Source: an uncultured Sterolibacterium sp.
GTDB taxonomy: Bacteria > Pseudomonadota > Gammaproteobacteria > Burkholderiales > Rhodocyclaceae
Length of the DNA stretch: 64,000 nt
Reading direction: 5' to 3'
NCBI GenBank assembly: GCA_903904605.1
Contig: CAIVDC010000118.1
Location: 1-64,000, forward strand
Shown here one piece after another: positions 17,824-30,800 of the stretch. Below the pieces are notes generated by a model, which was given only the letters and a program-made list of their open reading frames with translations, made no database searches and was not told the DNA's origin. Positions within the stretch are counted from its first letter, which is position 1; every line of letters starts with the position of its first letter. The position numbers and the translations under genes are program-made.

Positions 17824-18936
17824 TCAGCGCATATCTTCGGCGAGCAGTCTGAGCGAAAATTCCGCCAGGGCCAGGCTGGCGGTAAGTCCCGGCGACTCGA
17901 TGCCGTAGAGGCAGACCAGCCCCTTGATGCCGTGGCGGCGCGGGCCGTGCACCAGGAAGTCCTGCGCCGGCTCGCCCGGCCGGTGCGGCTTGGGACGTAT
18001 CCCGGCGTAGGCCGGGACGAGCGCGCCGTCAGGCAACGCCGGCCAGTAGCGGCGGATCTCGGCGTAGAACCCCTCGGCGCGCGCGGGTTCGACGACGTAG
18101 TCAATTCGCTCCGTCCATTCCACGTCGGGGCCGAAGCGCGCACTGCCGGCCAGGTCCAGCGTCAGATGCACGCCCAACCCTCCCGGTTGGGGTACCGGAT
18201 AGATCAGTCGCGAGAACGGGGCGCGTCCGGAGAGGGCGAAGTAATTCCCTTTGGCGTAGCAAAGCGGTGGCACGGTGTCGCTTGGCAGCCCCGAAAGCGA
18301 TCTGGCGAACCCTTGTGCGCCGAGTCCGGCGCAGTTGATCACGCTGTTGGCCATGAGTTCCATCGGTTCGGCGCCGCCGACCCGAAGGCGAATGCCTTCG
18401 GCACTCGCCGTGCCGCCGGTCACCGGGCTGTTCACCGCGAGCACGGCGCCGCCGCGCTCCGCGTCGCCGAGCAGGGAGAGCATCAGCCCGTGGCTGTCGA
18501 TGATTCCGGTGGCGGGCGAGAACAATGCGGCGACGCATTCCAGTTCCGGCTCCATGGCCTGCGCCTCGGCGCGGGTCATGGCCTTTAAATCGCTCACGCC
18601 GTTGGCGCGGGCGTGCGCGGCGATGCCGACGAGTTGCCGGCGCTGGGCTTCGGCGGTGGCGACGATCAGCTTGCCGCAACGGCTGTGCTGGACGCCGCGC
18701 TCGCGGCAATAGTCGTAGAGCATGTTCCGGCCGGCGACGCAGAGCCTCGCCTTCAAGGATCCTTCCGGGTAGTAGATGCCGGCGTGGATCACCTCGCTGT
18801 TTCTCGCGCTGATGCCGCTGCCGAAACGATCCTCCGCTTCGAGAATCAGCACTTCCCGCCCGTTCCTGGCCAGGCGGCCAGCCATGGCCAGGCCGACGAC
18901 ACCGGCGCCGATGATGACGCAGTCAATTTTTTCCAT
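17824..18936 (-). CDS. FAD-dependent oxidoreductase (L-2-hydroxyglutarate oxidase LhgO/DadA-like)
   Basis: [66 protein letters not shown]. Confidence 0.88.
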   Translation of the reverse strand: MEKIDCVIIGAGVVGLAMAGRLARNGREVLILEAEDRFGSGISARNSEVIHAGIYYPEGSLKARLCVAGRNMLYDYCRERGVQHSRCGKLIVATAEAQRRQLVGIAAHARANGVSDLKAMTRAEAQAMEPELECVAALFSPATGIIDSHGLMLSLLGDAERGGAVLAVNSPVTGGTASAEGIRLRVGGAEPMELMANSVINCAGLGAQGFARSLSGLPSDTVPPLCYAKGNYFALSGRAPFSRLIYPVPQPGGLGVHLTLDLAGSARFGPDVEWTERIDYVVEPARAEGFYAEIRRYWPALPDGALVPAYAGIRPKPHRPGEPAQDFLVHGPRRHGIKGLVCLYGIESPGLTASLALAEFSLRLLAEDMR

Positions 18937-19026
18937 GAGGAGCGGCTATGGCAGAATGAGCGTCCAAGCATAACCGAAAGCGGGCGTCTTCTTCTTTTTG
19001 AGACGAACGCCAATAGCGAGGCGGCG

Positions 19027-20205
19027 ATGGACATCAATGAACTGCTGCGAACTCTCGGGCCCCGGATCGCGACCATCCGCCGCGACCTCCACGCCCATCC
19101 GGAACTGGCCTTCGGCGAGTGGCGCACCGCCGACGTCGTGGCGGCGCATCTGCAAGGCCTTGGCTTCGAAGTCCACCGCGGCCTGGCCGGCACCGGCGTC
19201 ATAGGCCGGTTGAAGCGCGGCAGCAGCGAGCGCGCCATCGGTCTGCGCGCCGACATGGACGCCCTGCCGTTGGAGGAACTCAACGCTTTCGCCCATCGCT
19301 CGAGCCATCCGGGATGCATGCACGCCTGTGGCCACGACGGCCACACGGCGATGCTGCTGGGCGCCGCGGAGGCACTGGCCGCGACGCCTGAATGCGCTCG
19401 TTTCGACGGCAGCGTCTATTTCATCTTTCAGCCCGCCGAGGAGCATGAGGGGGGTGCCCGGGTAATGATCGAGCAAGGACTGTTCGAGCGATTCCCGATG
19501 CAGGCGGTGTTCGGCCTGCATAACTGGCCCGGACTGCCGGTGGGCCAGATGGCGCTCATGGAAGGGCCGGTGATGGCCGGCACGGACCGTTTTGACATCA
19601 CCGTCACCGGGCGCGGCGGCCATGCCGCGATGCCACACCTGGCGGCTGATTCCGTGGTCGCCGGCGCCGCCCTGGTCCAGGCCTTGCAGACCCTGGTCAG
19701 CCGCAACACCGACCCGCTGGAGCCGGCGGTGCTCTCGGTGACGCGCTTCCACGCCGGCCATGCCGACAACGTCCTGCCCGAGGAGGCTTTGCTGGGCGGC
19801 ACCGTCCGCACCTTCAGCGCGGCGCAGCAGGCGATGATGGAAACCGGCATGCGGCGCATCTGCGACGGCGTCGCCGCGACCTACGGCGTCGCCATCGGTC
19901 TGGCCTTCGAGCACGGCTATCCGCCGACCATCAACTCGGCGGCGGAGACCGCGCTGTGCCGGGAAGTGGCCGAGGACGTCCTGGCCGCCGGGAATGTCCG
20001 GAACGATCTCAGACCGAGCATGGGTGCCGAGGATTTCGCCTTCTTGCTGAAAGAGCGGCCGGGTTGCTATGTCTGGCTCGGCAACGGCCCGGGCGAAGGC
20101 GGCTGCCTCCTGCACAGCCCGCGTTACGACTTCAACGACGAACTCATCCCGCTCGGCATACGCTACTGGCTGCGCCTGGTGGAGCGGGCCCTGCCGACGG
20201 GCTAG
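19027..20205 (+). CDS. M20 family metallopeptidase/amidohydrolase (hippurate hydrolase-like)
   Basis: [62 protein letters not shown]. Confidence 0.93.
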   Translation: MDINELLRTLGPRIATIRRDLHAHPELAFGEWRTADVVAAHLQGLGFEVHRGLAGTGVIGRLKRGSSERAIGLRADMDALPLEELNAFAHRSSHPGCMHACGHDGHTAMLLGAAEALAATPECARFDGSVYFIFQPAEEHEGGARVMIEQGLFERFPMQAVFGLHNWPGLPVGQMALMEGPVMAGTDRFDITVTGRGGHAAMPHLAADSVVAGAALVQALQTLVSRNTDPLEPAVLSVTRFHAGHADNVLPEEALLGGTVRTFSAAQQAMMETGMRRICDGVAATYGVAIGLAFEHGYPPTINSAAETALCREVAEDVLAAGNVRNDLRPSMGAEDFAFLLKERPGCYVWLGNGPGEGGCLLHSPRYDFNDELIPLGIRYWLRLVERALPTG

Positions 20206-21776
20206 GCAATTTCCCGCGTCTCCAGGAACTGCAATTTCGGAAAGCGCTCCTGGGTGCCGGTCAGGTTCCACAAGCTGGGCGCCAGGTATACCGGCTCGTC
20301 GGCGCCGTCCAGCGCGATGTTGTCGAAATGCAGTTCGGTCAGCCGCTTCAGTTCTTCCGCGCTGCCCTTCAGCCAGCGCGCCGTGGCCACCGGACAGGGC
20401 TCGAAAATGGCGTCGACGCCGTATTCGTGTTCCAGCCTGTGGGCGACCACATCGAACTGCAAGGTGCCGACCGCCCCGAGGAGCAGGTCGCTCGACGCGA
20501 GCGGGCGAAACAGCTGGGTGGCGCCTTCCTCGGCCAATTGCTGCAAGCCCTTCTGCATCTGCTTCATTTTCAGCGGATTCTTCAAACGGACGCGGTGGAA
20601 ATGCTCCGGCGCGAAAGACGGGATGCCGATGAAGGAAAGGTCTTCACCCTCGGTGAAGGTCTCGCCGAGGCGTACCGTGCCGTGATTGGGGATGCCGATG
20701 ATGTCCCCGGCGAAGGATTCCTCCGTTGTGTTGCGTTCCCGCGCCATGAAGGTGATCGCGTTGTTGACTGCGACGAGTTTGCCGGTGGACATCTGCCTCA
20801 ATTTCATGCCGCGTTCGAAGCGGCCTGAGCAGATGCGCACGAAGGCGATGCGGTCGCGGTGCTTGGGGTCCATGTTGGCCTGGATCTTGAAAACGAAGCC
20901 GGTGAATGCCGGCTCGAGCGGCATGACCATGCGGGTCTTGGCCGGCCGCGGCAAGGGCGGCGGCGAGCGATCCACGACCGCGTCGAGCAAGGATTGCACG
21001 CCGAAATTATTGACTGCCGAGCCGAAGAATACCGGCGACTGCCGTCCGGCCAGGTAGGCCTCCGCATCGAAGCTATGGGAGGCCCCGCGCACCAGTTCGA
21101 TGTCGATGCGCAATTCCTCCGCCTGCTCGCCGATGAGCTCGGCCAGCCTGGGGTTGTCCAATCCCTGGATGACTTCCGCAACGCCCTTCTCGCCGTCAGG
21201 ATCGAAGACCGAGACGGTGTCGTCGTACAGATGATAGACGCCGCGAAAGCGACGACCCATGCCGATCGGCCAGGTGATCGGTGCGCACTGGATGTTCAGC
21301 ACGGACTCGATTTCATCGAGGAGTTCGATCGGCGCGCGTCCCTCGCGGTCCAGCTTGTTGATGAAGGTCAGAATGGGCGTGTTGCGCAGGCGGCAGACGT
21401 TGAGCAGCTTGATGGTCTGGGTTTCGACGCCCTTCACCGAGTCGATCACCATCACCGCGGAATCGACTGCCGTCAGGGTGCGGTAGGTGTCCTCGGAGAA
21501 GTCCTCGTGGCCCGGCGTGTCGAGGAGGTTCACGATGCACTCGCGGTAGGGAAACTGCATCACCGAAGAGGTTACCGAAATGCCCCGCTGCTTCTCCAGT
21601 TCCATCCAGTCCGAGACGGCGTGGCGCCCGGTTTTCCTCGCCCGAACGGCGCCCGCCATCTGGATTGCGCCGCCGAACCAGAGCAGCTTTTCGGTCAGGG
21701 TCGTCTTGCCCGCATCCGGATGGGAAATGATGGCGAAGGTGCGGCGGCGTTGGATTTCGGTGTCTAGGCTGGTCAC
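20202..21776 (-). CDS. prfC: Peptide chain release factor 3
   Basis: [68 protein letters not shown]. Confidence 0.97.
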   Translation of the reverse strand: MTSLDTEIQRRRTFAIISHPDAGKTTLTEKLLWFGGAIQMAGAVRARKTGRHAVSDWMELEKQRGISVTSSVMQFPYRECIVNLLDTPGHEDFSEDTYRTLTAVDSAVMVIDSVKGVETQTIKLLNVCRLRNTPILTFINKLDREGRAPIELLDEIESVLNIQCAPITWPIGMGRRFRGVYHLYDDTVSVFDPDGEKGVAEVIQGLDNPRLAELIGEQAEELRIDIELVRGASHSFDAEAYLAGRQSPVFFGSAVNNFGVQSLLDAVVDRSPPPLPRPAKTRMVMPLEPAFTGFVFKIQANMDPKHRDRIAFVRICSGRFERGMKLRQMSTGKLVAVNNAITFMARERNTTEESFAGDIIGIPNHGTVRLGETFTEGEDLSFIGIPSFAPEHFHRVRLKNPLKMKQMQKGLQQLAEEGATQLFRPLASSDLLLGAVGTLQFDVVAHRLEHEYGVDAIFEPCPVATARWLKGSAEELKRLTELHFDNIALDGADEPVYLAPSLWNLTGTQERFPKLQFLETREIA

Positions 21777-21864
21777 TGGCGGCGGGCATTGATGGACAAC
21801 CGAGGATTATACTTGATGCCGCAGGCCGCCCGGCGAAGGCCCGAGGGCTCGGTCGGACTGGCGA

Positions 21865-22767
21865 TCAAGGCGATGCCGGCGGCAGTTGCTCGCGTTGCAG
21901 GATGAATATCTTGGCCTCGGCGCTGGTGCTGTCGATCCAGGTCAGGGAAAGGTGCGGGAAGGCGCGTTCGACGATGTCGCGATTGTGGCCGACCTCGACC
22001 GCGAGCAGGCCATGCGGCTCAAGATGGGCGTGCGCCTGGTCGAGAATGCGGCGCACGATGTCCAGACCGTCCTCTCCGGCGGCCAGCGCCAGGGACGGTT
22101 CGTGACGGTATTCCAGCGGCAGCATGCGCATCGCCTCGGCCGTTACGTAAGGCGGGTTGGAAAGTATCAGGTCGTAGCGGCGGCCTGAGAGGCCTTCGAA
22201 CAGGTCGGATTCGGCGAGCCGGATGCGTTTGCCGAGGTCGTAATCGTCGACGTTGCGGCGGGCCACGCTGAGCGCGTCGGCGGACAGATCGACGGCATCG
22301 ATCCGGGCATTCGGAAAGGCATGGGCCATCAGGATCGCGAGGCAGCCTGAACCGGTGCACAGATCAAGCGCCGTTTCAACCTGCTCGGCATCTTCGATCC
22401 AGGGAGAGAAGCGGTCAACGAGCAACTCGGCGAAGAAGGAGCGCGGCACGATGACGCGTTCGTCGACATAGAAGGGGAACTCTCCCAGCCAGGCTTCGTG
22501 CGTCAGGTAGGCGGCCGGTTGGCGCGTGGCGATGCGCAACTCCAGGATGCGGTCGATCGCTAGGCCTTCTGCACGGGTAAGGCGCGCGTCCAGGAATATG
22601 TCGAGCTTGTCATTGGGCAGGTGCAGCGTGTGCAGGATCAGCCAGACCGCTTCATCAAAGGCATTGTCGCAACCGTGACCGAAAAACAGGCCGGCCTCGG
22701 TAAAGCGGCTGACGGCGTAACGCAGCCAGTCGCGCAGGCTGTGGAGTTCGTCGATGATCTCGTTCAT
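21865..22767 (-). CDS. prmB: Ribosomal protein uL3 N5-glutamine methyltransferase
   Basis: DLCTGSGCLAILMAHAFP, LILSNPPYVTAEAM; PrmB-type N-terminus. Confidence 0.94.
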   Translation of the reverse strand: MNEIIDELHSLRDWLRYAVSRFTEAGLFFGHGCDNAFDEAVWLILHTLHLPNDKLDIFLDARLTRAEGLAIDRILELRIATRQPAAYLTHEAWLGEFPFYVDERVIVPRSFFAELLVDRFSPWIEDAEQVETALDLCTGSGCLAILMAHAFPNARIDAVDLSADALSVARRNVDDYDLGKRIRLAESDLFEGLSGRRYDLILSNPPYVTAEAMRMLPLEYRHEPSLALAAGEDGLDIVRRILDQAHAHLEPHGLLAVEVGHNRDIVERAFPHLSLTWIDSTSAEAKIFILQREQLPPASP

Positions 22768-22775
22768 GGCGCTGC

Positions 22776-23957
22776 TCACGGGGCGGTTGCGGGGCTCGCT
22801 GCGCCGAGCAGGGCCTGCAGTGCGCTCAGGTAGATCTCGGTGAGCGGCTCCAGGTCGGCCACGGCGATGCATTCGTCCACCTTGTGGATGGTGGCATTGA
22901 GCGGACCGAATTCCACTACCTCGGAACAGATGTCGCTGATGAAGCGGCCGTCCGACGTGCCGCCGGTGGTGGACAACTCCGTCACGACGCCGGTGGTCCG
23001 CTCGATCGCTTCCGACAGTACTTTCACCAGCCGGCCGTGCGGCGTCAGATAAGGCTTGCCGGGGGGGGCCCAGAACAGTTCGTATTCGAGCGCGTGGCGC
23101 TCCAGGATGGCATGGACTTTTTCCTGAAGTTGCCGGGGCGTACTGGCGGTGGAAAAACGGAAATTGAACAGCAGTTCGAAGCTGCCGGGGATCACGTTGC
23201 CCGCGCCGGTGCCGGCATGGGCGTTGGAGATCTGGAAAGTGGTCGGCGGGAAGTACTCGTTGCCCTGGTCCCAGGTCTCTCCGGTCAGTTCTGCCAGCGC
23301 CGGTGCGAACAGGTGCACCGGATTCTTAGCCAGTTGCGGATAGGCGACGTGTCCCTGCACGCCCTTGATCACCAGGCGTCCGGAGAGCGAACCACGGCGC
23401 CCGTTCTTGATGGTGTCGCCGAGACGATGGACGGAGGTCGGCTCGCCGACGATGCAGAAATCGATCGCCTCGCCGCGCTGTCGCAAACGCTCGACCACGC
23501 GCACGGTCCCGTCCGTGGCATCGCCTTCCTCGTCCGAGGTGAGCAATAAGGCGATCGAGCCGGCATGGCTCGGCTGCTCGGCCACGAAGCGCTCGACGGC
23601 GACGACGAAGGCGGCGAGCGAGGATTTCATGTCGGCGGCGCCGCGGCCGTATAGGTGGGCTTCACGGATCTCGGGCCGGAACGGGTCGCTGCGCCAGTCC
23701 GTGACCGATCCTGTCGGCACCACGTCGGTGTGGCCTGCGAGGCACAGCAACGGCTGACTCGTGCCGCGTCGCGCCCAGAGGTTGCCTACCCTGGGCGGAG
23801 TCTCGCTGTCGATGCGCTCGCAGGAAAAACCCAGGGAGGCGAGGCGTGCGGCGATGAGATCGAGGCAGCCCGCGTCATCCGGAGTGAGCGAACGGCGCGC
23901 GATCAATTGCTGGGCGAGCGCCAGGGTTTCGTTAGGGGGCATGACGGCGCCGCTCAA
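22776..23957 (-). CDS. dapE: Succinyl-diaminopimelate desuccinylase
   Basis: [54 protein letters not shown]. Confidence 0.96.
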   Translation of the reverse strand: MSGAVMPPNETLALAQQLIARRSLTPDDAGCLDLIAARLASLGFSCERIDSETPPRVGNLWARRGTSQPLLCLAGHTDVVPTGSVTDWRSDPFRPEIREAHLYGRGAADMKSSLAAFVVAVERFVAEQPSHAGSIALLLTSDEEGDATDGTVRVVERLRQRGEAIDFCIVGEPTSVHRLGDTIKNGRRGSLSGRLVIKGVQGHVAYPQLAKNPVHLFAPALAELTGETWDQGNEYFPPTTFQISNAHAGTGAGNVIPGSFELLFNFRFSTASTPRQLQEKVHAILERHALEYELFWAPPGKPYLTPHGRLVKVLSEAIERTTGVVTELSTTGGTSDGRFISDICSEVVEFGPLNATIHKVDECIAVADLEPLTEIYLSALQALLGAASPATAP

Positions 23958-25123
23958 TCGAGGTTGAGGGTGAATTCTGAAAAGGAGGCACCGCTTGGCT
24001 CGGTCTTCTCCTGGGGTTCCAGCGGCATGAGCGGCCTGGATTGATCCAGCGAACTGGCGCCGGCATGCTGGACGTTGTTGATCAGCCAGGACAGATTGGT
24101 CTGGGAGTCGGCGTGGGCCAGGGCTTCGTCAAGGGTGATGGCCCCGTCGCGGTAGAGGCGGAAGAGATCCTGTTCGAAGGTCTGCGAACCGGGCGCGAGA
24201 CTCTGTTCCATCGCTTCTTTGATGGCGTTGACTTCGCCCTTTTCGATCAGTTCCCGGATGTGGCGGGTGTTGAGCATGATCTCGGTCGCTGGCAAGCGGA
24301 TGCCGTCGGGCGCCTTGACCAGGCGCTGCGAGACGATGCCGCGCAGGCTGGCCGAGAGGTCGAGAAGCAGCGCGGCGCGATTTTCGGGCGGAAAGAAATT
24401 GATCATCCGGTTCAGCGCGTGATAGCTGTTGTTGGCATGCAGCGTGGCCAGACACAGGTGTCCGCTCTGGGCGTAGGCCAGTACCAGCGACATGGTGACC
24501 CGGTCGCGGATCTCGCCGATCAGGATGCAGTCTGGCGCCTGGCGCATGGCATTCTTCAGGGCATCCGCCCAAGACAGGGTGTCCACGCCGATTTCGCGCT
24601 GGTTGACCACCGACTTCTTGTGCTGGAACAGGTATTCGATCGGATCCTCGATGGTCAGGATGTGGCCGGAGCGGTTGCTGTTGCGGTAGTCGATCATGGA
24701 CGCGGTGGTCGTCGATTTGCCCGAGCCGGTCGCCCCGGCCACCAGCACCAGTCCGCGCCGCTCCATGACCATGGTGGCGAGCCGCTTGGGCAGGCCGAGA
24801 TCCTCGAGCCTGGGAATCTCGCTGGTGATGAAGCGGACCACGATGCCGATGGTGCTGCGCTGGTAGAACATGTTGATGCGGAAGTTGCCGACGTCGTGTA
24901 CGCCGAAGGATACGTTGATTTCCTTCTTTTCCTCGAACTGCTCGAGCTGATGGGGCGTCAGCAATTCATTGGCCATCCTCTCGATGGTGGCGGGATCCAG
25001 GATCTGCTGGTTGATCGGGATCACCGTACCCTGGATCTTGATATGGATCGGGGCGCCGGCCGAGACGAAGATGTCCGAGGCGCGCTTGTCGGCCATCAAC
25101 TGGAACAGCTTGTCGAAGATCAT
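23954..25123 (-). CDS. pilU: PilT/PilU family type IV pilus ATPase, PilU-like
   Basis: Start [33 protein letters not shown]; Walker [55 protein letters not shown]-terminal FSEFTLNLD. Confidence 0.9.
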   Translation of the reverse strand: MIFDKLFQLMADKRASDIFVSAGAPIHIKIQGTVIPINQQILDPATIERMANELLTPHQLEQFEEKKEINVSFGVHDVGNFRINMFYQRSTIGIVVRFITSEIPRLEDLGLPKRLATMVMERRGLVLVAGATGSGKSTTTASMIDYRNSNRSGHILTIEDPIEYLFQHKKSVVNQREIGVDTLSWADALKNAMRQAPDCILIGEIRDRVTMSLVLAYAQSGHLCLATLHANNSYHALNRMINFFPPENRAALLLDLSASLRGIVSQRLVKAPDGIRLPATEIMLNTRHIRELIEKGEVNAIKEAMEQSLAPGSQTFEQDLFRLYRDGAITLDEALAHADSQTNLSWLINNVQHAGASSLDQSRPLMPLEPQEKTEPSGASFSEFTLNLD

Positions 25124-25152
25124 GCGCCTCGATCCTTGCGCGGCCGGCCGGC

Positions 25153-25974
25153 TCAGTCGCCGCGCAACAGTTCGTTGATGGCAACCTTGCTGCGCGTCTG
25201 GGCATCGACGCGCTTGACGATGACGGCGCAATAGAGGCTGTACTTGCCGTCGGCCGAGGGCAGGCTGCCGGACACCACGACCGACCCGGCCGGGATACGG
25301 CCATAACTGACCTGGCCGGTGGCGCGCTCGTATATCTTGGTGCTCTGACCAAGGAAGACGCCCATAGAGATGACCGAGTTCTCCTCGACGATGACCCCTT
25401 CGACCACCTCCGAACGGGCGCCGATGAAGCAGTTGTCCTCGATGATGGTCGGATTGGCCTGCAGCGGTTCGAGCACGCCACCGATGCCTACGCCGCCGGA
25501 AAGGTGCACGTTCTTGCCGATCTGGGCGCAGGAGCCGACCGTCGCCCAGGTATCGACCATGCTGCCTTCATCGACGTAGGCGCCGATGTTCACATAACTG
25601 GGCATCAGCACCACGTTCCGGCCGATGAAGCTGCCGCGCCGGGCTTGCGCCGGTGGCACGACGCGAAAGCCGCCCTGGTTGAAACGATGGGCGTCGTAAT
25701 CGGCGAACTTGCTGCTCACCTTGTCGAAGTACTTGGTGACGCCGCCGTCCATCAGCCGGTTGTCCTCGAGGCGGAAAGACAGCAACACGGCCTTCTTGAG
25801 CCACTGGTGGGTCACCCACTCGCCGTTGATCTTCTCGGCGACGCGCAGCCTGCCGGCGTCGAGATCGCCGATGATGGCGTCGACGGCTTCGCCGATCTTC
25901 GCCGGCGCGCTGCCGGGCTTCAGTTCCGCGCGCTTTTCCCACGCCTGCTCGATGATTTCCTTAAGTTCCGTCAT
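25153..25974 (-). CDS. dapD: 2,3,4,5-tetrahydropyridine-2,6-dicarboxylate N-succinyltransferase
   Basis: [75 protein letters not shown]. Confidence 0.97.
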   Translation of the reverse strand: MTELKEIIEQAWEKRAELKPGSAPAKIGEAVDAIIGDLDAGRLRVAEKINGEWVTHQWLKKAVLLSFRLEDNRLMDGGVTKYFDKVSSKFADYDAHRFNQGGFRVVPPAQARRGSFIGRNVVLMPSYVNIGAYVDEGSMVDTWATVGSCAQIGKNVHLSGGVGIGGVLEPLQANPTIIEDNCFIGARSEVVEGVIVEENSVISMGVFLGQSTKIYERATGQVSYGRIPAGSVVVSGSLPSADGKYSLYCAVIVKRVDAQTRSKVAINELLRGD

Positions 25975-26008
25975 TTGTCTGCCCTTTGCTCGTGCATGTC
26001 GGTTGCTG

Positions 26009-27223
26009 TCAGAGTTTGCTGCAAAAATCGGCGATGCGCCGCGCTGCCTCGCGGCACTCGGCGATGTCGGGGACGAGCGCGATGCGGAGAAAGCCCGCGC
26101 CCGGATTGATGCGGCGGCCGCCCAGTTCGACCTCCCGCCCGAGAAAGCTGCCCGGCAAGACCGACACATTATATTGACGCTGGAGTTCGCGGGCGAATTC
26201 CGTGTCGCTGATGGAATACCGGGCCACCGATGCCCAGAGATAGAAGCCGGCATCGGGCCGGCTCGTGTCCAGATGGCCGGCGATCAGCGGCGTGATCTCG
26301 TCGAATTTTTCCCGATACAGACGACGGTTGTCCATGACGTGGGCCTCGTCGCTCCAGGCGGCGATGCTGGCGGTCTGGATCGCAGGGCTCATGGCGCCGC
26401 CCTGGTAGGTTCGGTAAAGCAGGAATTGCCTGATCAGGGCTCGGTCGCCGGCGACGAAGCCGGAGCGCATCCCGGGCACATTCGAGCGCTTCGACAGACT
26501 GGAGAACACCGCGAGATTGCGGTAGTCGCTGCGGCCAAGTCTGTGTGCCGCTTCCAACGCGCCCAGCGGAGCCTTTGCCTCGTCGAAGTAGATCTCCGAA
26601 TAACACTCGTCGCTGGCGATGACGAAGTCGTGACGGTCCGAAAGGGCGAACAGCGCTTGCCAGGCCGGCAAGTCCATCACCTTGCCGGTCGGGTTGCCCG
26701 GCGAGCAGACGTAGACCATCTGCACCCGACGCCAAGCGTCCTCGGACAGCGCAGAGAAATCCATCTCGAAGCCGTTTCCGGGGAAAGTATTGACGAAGAC
26801 CGGAGTGGCTCCGGCGAGTATCGCCGAGCCTTCGTAGATTTGGTAGAAGGGATTGGGGCAGACGACCAGGGCGCCGGCCCGGCTGCCGTCGATCACCGTC
26901 TGGGCGAAAGCGAACAGCGCTTCGCGCGAGCCGTTCACCGGCAATACCTGGGTCTCGGCATCCGGCACCGGCACGCCGTAGCGGCGGGCTATCCATGCGG
27001 CGACGGCGCCGCGCAAGGCGATCGATCCTTGCGTTGTCGGGTAGCTCGCCAAACCGGGGAGCCCTTCGGCAAGCGCCCGCTTGATGAAGGCCGGCGTCTC
27101 GTGCTGCGGTTCGCCGATCGAGAGCTTGATCGGCAGAAGTCCGGGCGGCGTCGCAAGGCCCCCGAACAACAGTCTCAGTTTCTCGAAGGGGTAGGGGTGG
27201 AGCCGGTCGAGCTGGGGATTCAT
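26009..27223 (-). CDS. dapC: Succinyldiaminopimelate transaminase
   Basis: [59 protein letters not shown]; adjacent to dapD. Confidence 0.94.
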   Translation of the reverse strand: MNPQLDRLHPYPFEKLRLLFGGLATPPGLLPIKLSIGEPQHETPAFIKRALAEGLPGLASYPTTQGSIALRGAVAAWIARRYGVPVPDAETQVLPVNGSREALFAFAQTVIDGSRAGALVVCPNPFYQIYEGSAILAGATPVFVNTFPGNGFEMDFSALSEDAWRRVQMVYVCSPGNPTGKVMDLPAWQALFALSDRHDFVIASDECYSEIYFDEAKAPLGALEAAHRLGRSDYRNLAVFSSLSKRSNVPGMRSGFVAGDRALIRQFLLYRTYQGGAMSPAIQTASIAAWSDEAHVMDNRRLYREKFDEITPLIAGHLDTSRPDAGFYLWASVARYSISDTEFARELQRQYNVSVLPGSFLGREVELGGRRINPGAGFLRIALVPDIAECREAARRIADFCSKL

Positions 27224-27280
27224 GGCGGGTGGCGTCAGTCTGGGTTGCGCAGATTATAGGCGGTAGACTGACCTGAAACG

Positions 27281-27739
27281 TCAGTTGCGAATGGCCGAGT
27301 GCCCTTCGAAGCTCATCAGATCGATCATTTGCTGCGCCTTCCAGCCCTTCTTGCGATGCTCTGCGACGACGTTGGTGAAGATTCCGCCGCGCACGTAGAA
27401 CTTGGCCGTCAGGCGCATGAAACGGGGTTTCACGGCGTTGACCAGATCATCGAGGATGAGGTTGGTGACATCCTCGTGGAAATGCCCCTCATTGCGGAAA
27501 GCCCAGACATAAAGCTTGAGCCCTTTCAGTTCGACGCAGCGCTTGTCCGGGATGTAATCGAGAATCAGCGCGGCGAAGTCGGGCTGGCCGGTCATGGGGC
27601 AGAGGCAGGTGAATTCGGGAATTTCCATGTGGATCTGGTAATCCCTGTGAGCGGCAGGATTGGCAAAGGTTTCCAGGGTCTTGACGGGGCGGCTGGGCAT
27701 GGGCGTGGGCGGGGCTTCGGAAACGAACAAGGATTCCAT
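27281..27739 (-). CDS. queF: NADPH-dependent 7-cyano-7-deazaguanine reductase, unimodular
   Basis: [43 protein letters not shown]; 152 aa. Confidence 0.95.
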   Translation of the reverse strand: MESLFVSEAPPTPMPSRPVKTLETFANPAAHRDYQIHMEIPEFTCLCPMTGQPDFAALILDYIPDKRCVELKGLKLYVWAFRNEGHFHEDVTNLILDDLVNAVKPRFMRLTAKFYVRGGIFTNVVAEHRKKGWKAQQMIDLMSFEGHSAIRN

Positions 27740-27823
27740 TATAATGCCCGATCAACGCAGGGTGGCCGCCCCATGCCTCGCGCCTTCCGTCCGATCAAAC
27801 CAAGCTGATGCCAAAACGCTGAC

Positions 27824-30800
27824 GTGCGCCTGACCAAGCTCAAACTCGCCGGATTCAAGTCCTTCGTCGACCCCACCACGGTGCTGTTTCCCGGCCAGCT
27901 GGTCGGTGTGGTCGGACCCAACGGTTGCGGCAAATCCAACATCATCGATGCCGTGCGCTGGGTCTTGGGTGAATCCAAGGCCACCGCGCTGCGCGGCGAG
28001 TCGATGCAGGACGTGATCTTCAACGGCTCCGGCACGCGTAAGCCGGTCGGCAGGGCCAGTGTCGAGTTGATTTTCGACAATGCCGAGGGGCGCGCCGGCG
28101 GCCAGTGGTCGCAGTATGCCGAAATTGCCGTGAAGCGCATCCTGGACCGCGAAGGAAATTCCAGCTACCACATCAACAATCTCCACGTGCGTCGCCGAGA
28201 CGTCATCGATCTGTTTCTCGGCACCGGCCTCGGGCCGCGTGCCTATGCCATCATCGAACAAGGCATGATCTCGCGCGTCATAGAGGCCAAGCCGGAGGAA
28301 TTGCGTTTTTACCTCGAAGAGGCAGCGGGGGTCACCAGGTACAAGGAGCGGCGCCGCGAGACGGAGAACCGCCTGGCCGATGCCGGGGACAATCTGGCCC
28401 GGGTGAATGATATCTGCAACGAGCTGGAAGCCCAGGTGGGCAGGTTGGAGAGCCAGGCCGAGGTGGCACGCCAGTACCGCGAAGCCCATGCCCGGCTGTC
28501 CCGACGGCAGAACCTGCTATGGCTGAAGAAGAGAAACGATGCCCGCGCCGACCACCTGCGGCTGTCGCGGGAAGTGGACAAGTCCGCCATCCGGCTCGAA
28601 GAGGAATCGGCCCGTTTGCGCGAACTGGAAGCCGCGATCGAACTCGCGCGCGAAGCGCATTTCGCGGCCAGCGACGCCATGCATGCCGCTCAGAGCGGGA
28701 TGGTCGCGGCCAATGCCGAAGTGAGCCGGCTCGAGAGCGAGATTCATCACCTGCGCGATGCGCGCCAGAAACTGGAGACGCGGATCGCGCAACTGGCCAC
28801 CGAAGACGGCCACTGGAGTGCCCAGCGCGTCGAACTCGAGCGCGACGAGACGCGCTGGCAGGCCATGCTGGACAATGCCCGGCAGCGTGCCGAGAGCAGC
28901 GTCGCGCGCCATGAGGAAGCGGCGACGCATCTGCCCTTGGCAGAAGCCGCCGTCAATGCCGCCCAGGAGGCAGCCAGTGCCGCCCGTCGCGCGGTCAATG
29001 AGGCGGAGCAGGGGGCCCGGCTGGGCGAGGCCAACCGCATTCATGCCCTGCGCGCCCTCGAAGCCCTTGCCCTGCGCCGCAGCCGCTCCGAGCAGGAACG
29101 TGCCGCGCTGGTCGAGCCCGATCCGGCGCTCTTGGCCAAGTCTGAGGAGGCGGTCTCGGCGGCGCAAGCCGCACTGGCCGGCCAGCAGCAGCGCCTGGCC
29201 GAGGGCCAGGCTCGAGTGCCAGAAGTGGAGGGCCAATTGCGCCGCGGGCGCGAAGAACTGCAGGCCAGCCAGCGTCTGCTCACGGAAACGCGCGCCCGGC
29301 GGGATGCCTTGCAGCAGTTGCAGCGTCGTGTCGAGCAGAGCGGCGAAATCGGCGACTGGCTCAGCCGCCAGGGTCTTGCGGCCGAAGTGCCGTTGTGGCG
29401 GGCGATCCAGGTCGAGCCGGGCTGGGAAACGGCGCTCGAATCCGTGCTGCGCGAGCGTCTGGCGGCTCTGCCGGGGGATGCCTCGACAATCAAGGCCGCC
29501 CTTGCCGATCCGCCGCCGACGACATTTGTCCTGGCATTGCCCGACGGCACCGGCAGACAGCCCGAGGCAGCCGATTCCCTGCGCGCCAGGGTGATCTGCG
29601 ACGATGCGCGCTGGGCCGCGGTGCTCGACGAATGGCTGTCCGGAGTGTTCACCTGCGACGATCTGGCCGCAGCCGAGATCACCGGCAAGGACCTCTGGGT
29701 CAATCGCCAGGGCCATCTGCGCTCTCGTTCCAGCCTCCTGCTCTACGTGCCCGATGCGCGCATCCATGGCGTGATCGAACGTCAGCGTGAAATCGAGGCA
29801 CTCGAGGCCGTGCTGGAACAGCGCGAGCGGGCGGAAGATGCCGCGCGCGCTGTCGTGGTGTCTGCCGAAGAGCGACAGGTCGATCTGCAAATCCAGCTCG
29901 CTGCGGCGCGCAAGGCGGTGGCGGAATTGCAGGGCCGCCTGCATGCGGCCGAGGTCGAGGCGCTGACCCTGAGTCAGGCGCAGGCGCGCTTCGACGAACG
30001 TGCCGCCAAGATCGATCGCGATCTGGGCGAAATCATGCAGGGCGAAGAATCGGAAGGGCTGGAACTGGCGCGCGCCGAAGAGCAGGCGGCCGATTTCCGC
30101 GACCAGCTCGAAGTGGCGCGCGGCCGCCTTGACCTGGGCATGGAAGCGCAGCGCGACTGCGATACGGCGCTGCGCGAGGCGCGCGGCCTGGAGCAGGCGC
30201 TGGCCCGCGAAGCCCAGGAGGTGCGTTTCACCGAGCGCGAGTGCGTCACCAAGCTGGCGGACAATGCCCGTGCGCTCGCGACGGCGAAGAGCCAGCTGCA
30301 ACGCGTCGCCGCGGAGCGGGCTGCCGCGGAGACTGAGATGGCCGGCATCAGCGACGAGGCGTTGCAGGAGCGGCTGCAGGCGGCGCTCGCCTCCCGCGCG
30401 GAAAGCGAGGCGCTGCTGGCCGGCCGACGCAATGCGCTCGAAGGAGCCGCCGGCGAACTGCGCGCCCTCGATGAAAGCCGGCTGATCATCGAGCAGGGAT
30501 TGCACCCCTTGCGCGAGCGCATCAATGATCAGCGTCTGAAGGCGCAGGCGGCCAAGCTCAACGAGGAGCAGTTTGCGGCGCGTCTGGTTGAGGCCAAAAT
30601 CGAGACCGAGGCCGATGAGGCGGAGTTGGCGACCGATCTCGTGCCCGGACTCAAGGAGTCTCTACTGCAGGCGGACATCCTCCGCCTCGGTCAGGAGATC
30701 GAGGCCCTGGGCCCGGTGAATCTTGCCGCGCTCGATGAGTTGAACACCGCGAAGGAGCGCAAGGGCTACCTTGACGCCCAGTCGGAAGACCTGGCCCAGG

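Noticed and set aside
23061-23068. G8 tract in dapE as a phase-variation switch
   Set aside because: Encodes conserved-looking PGKP residues in an essential-type biosynthetic gene; a homopolymer alone is insufficient evidence.
28517-30505. 662-aa antisense ORF opposite smc
   Set aside because: No recognisable domain, composition mirrors smc codon bias, and smc coding is certain.
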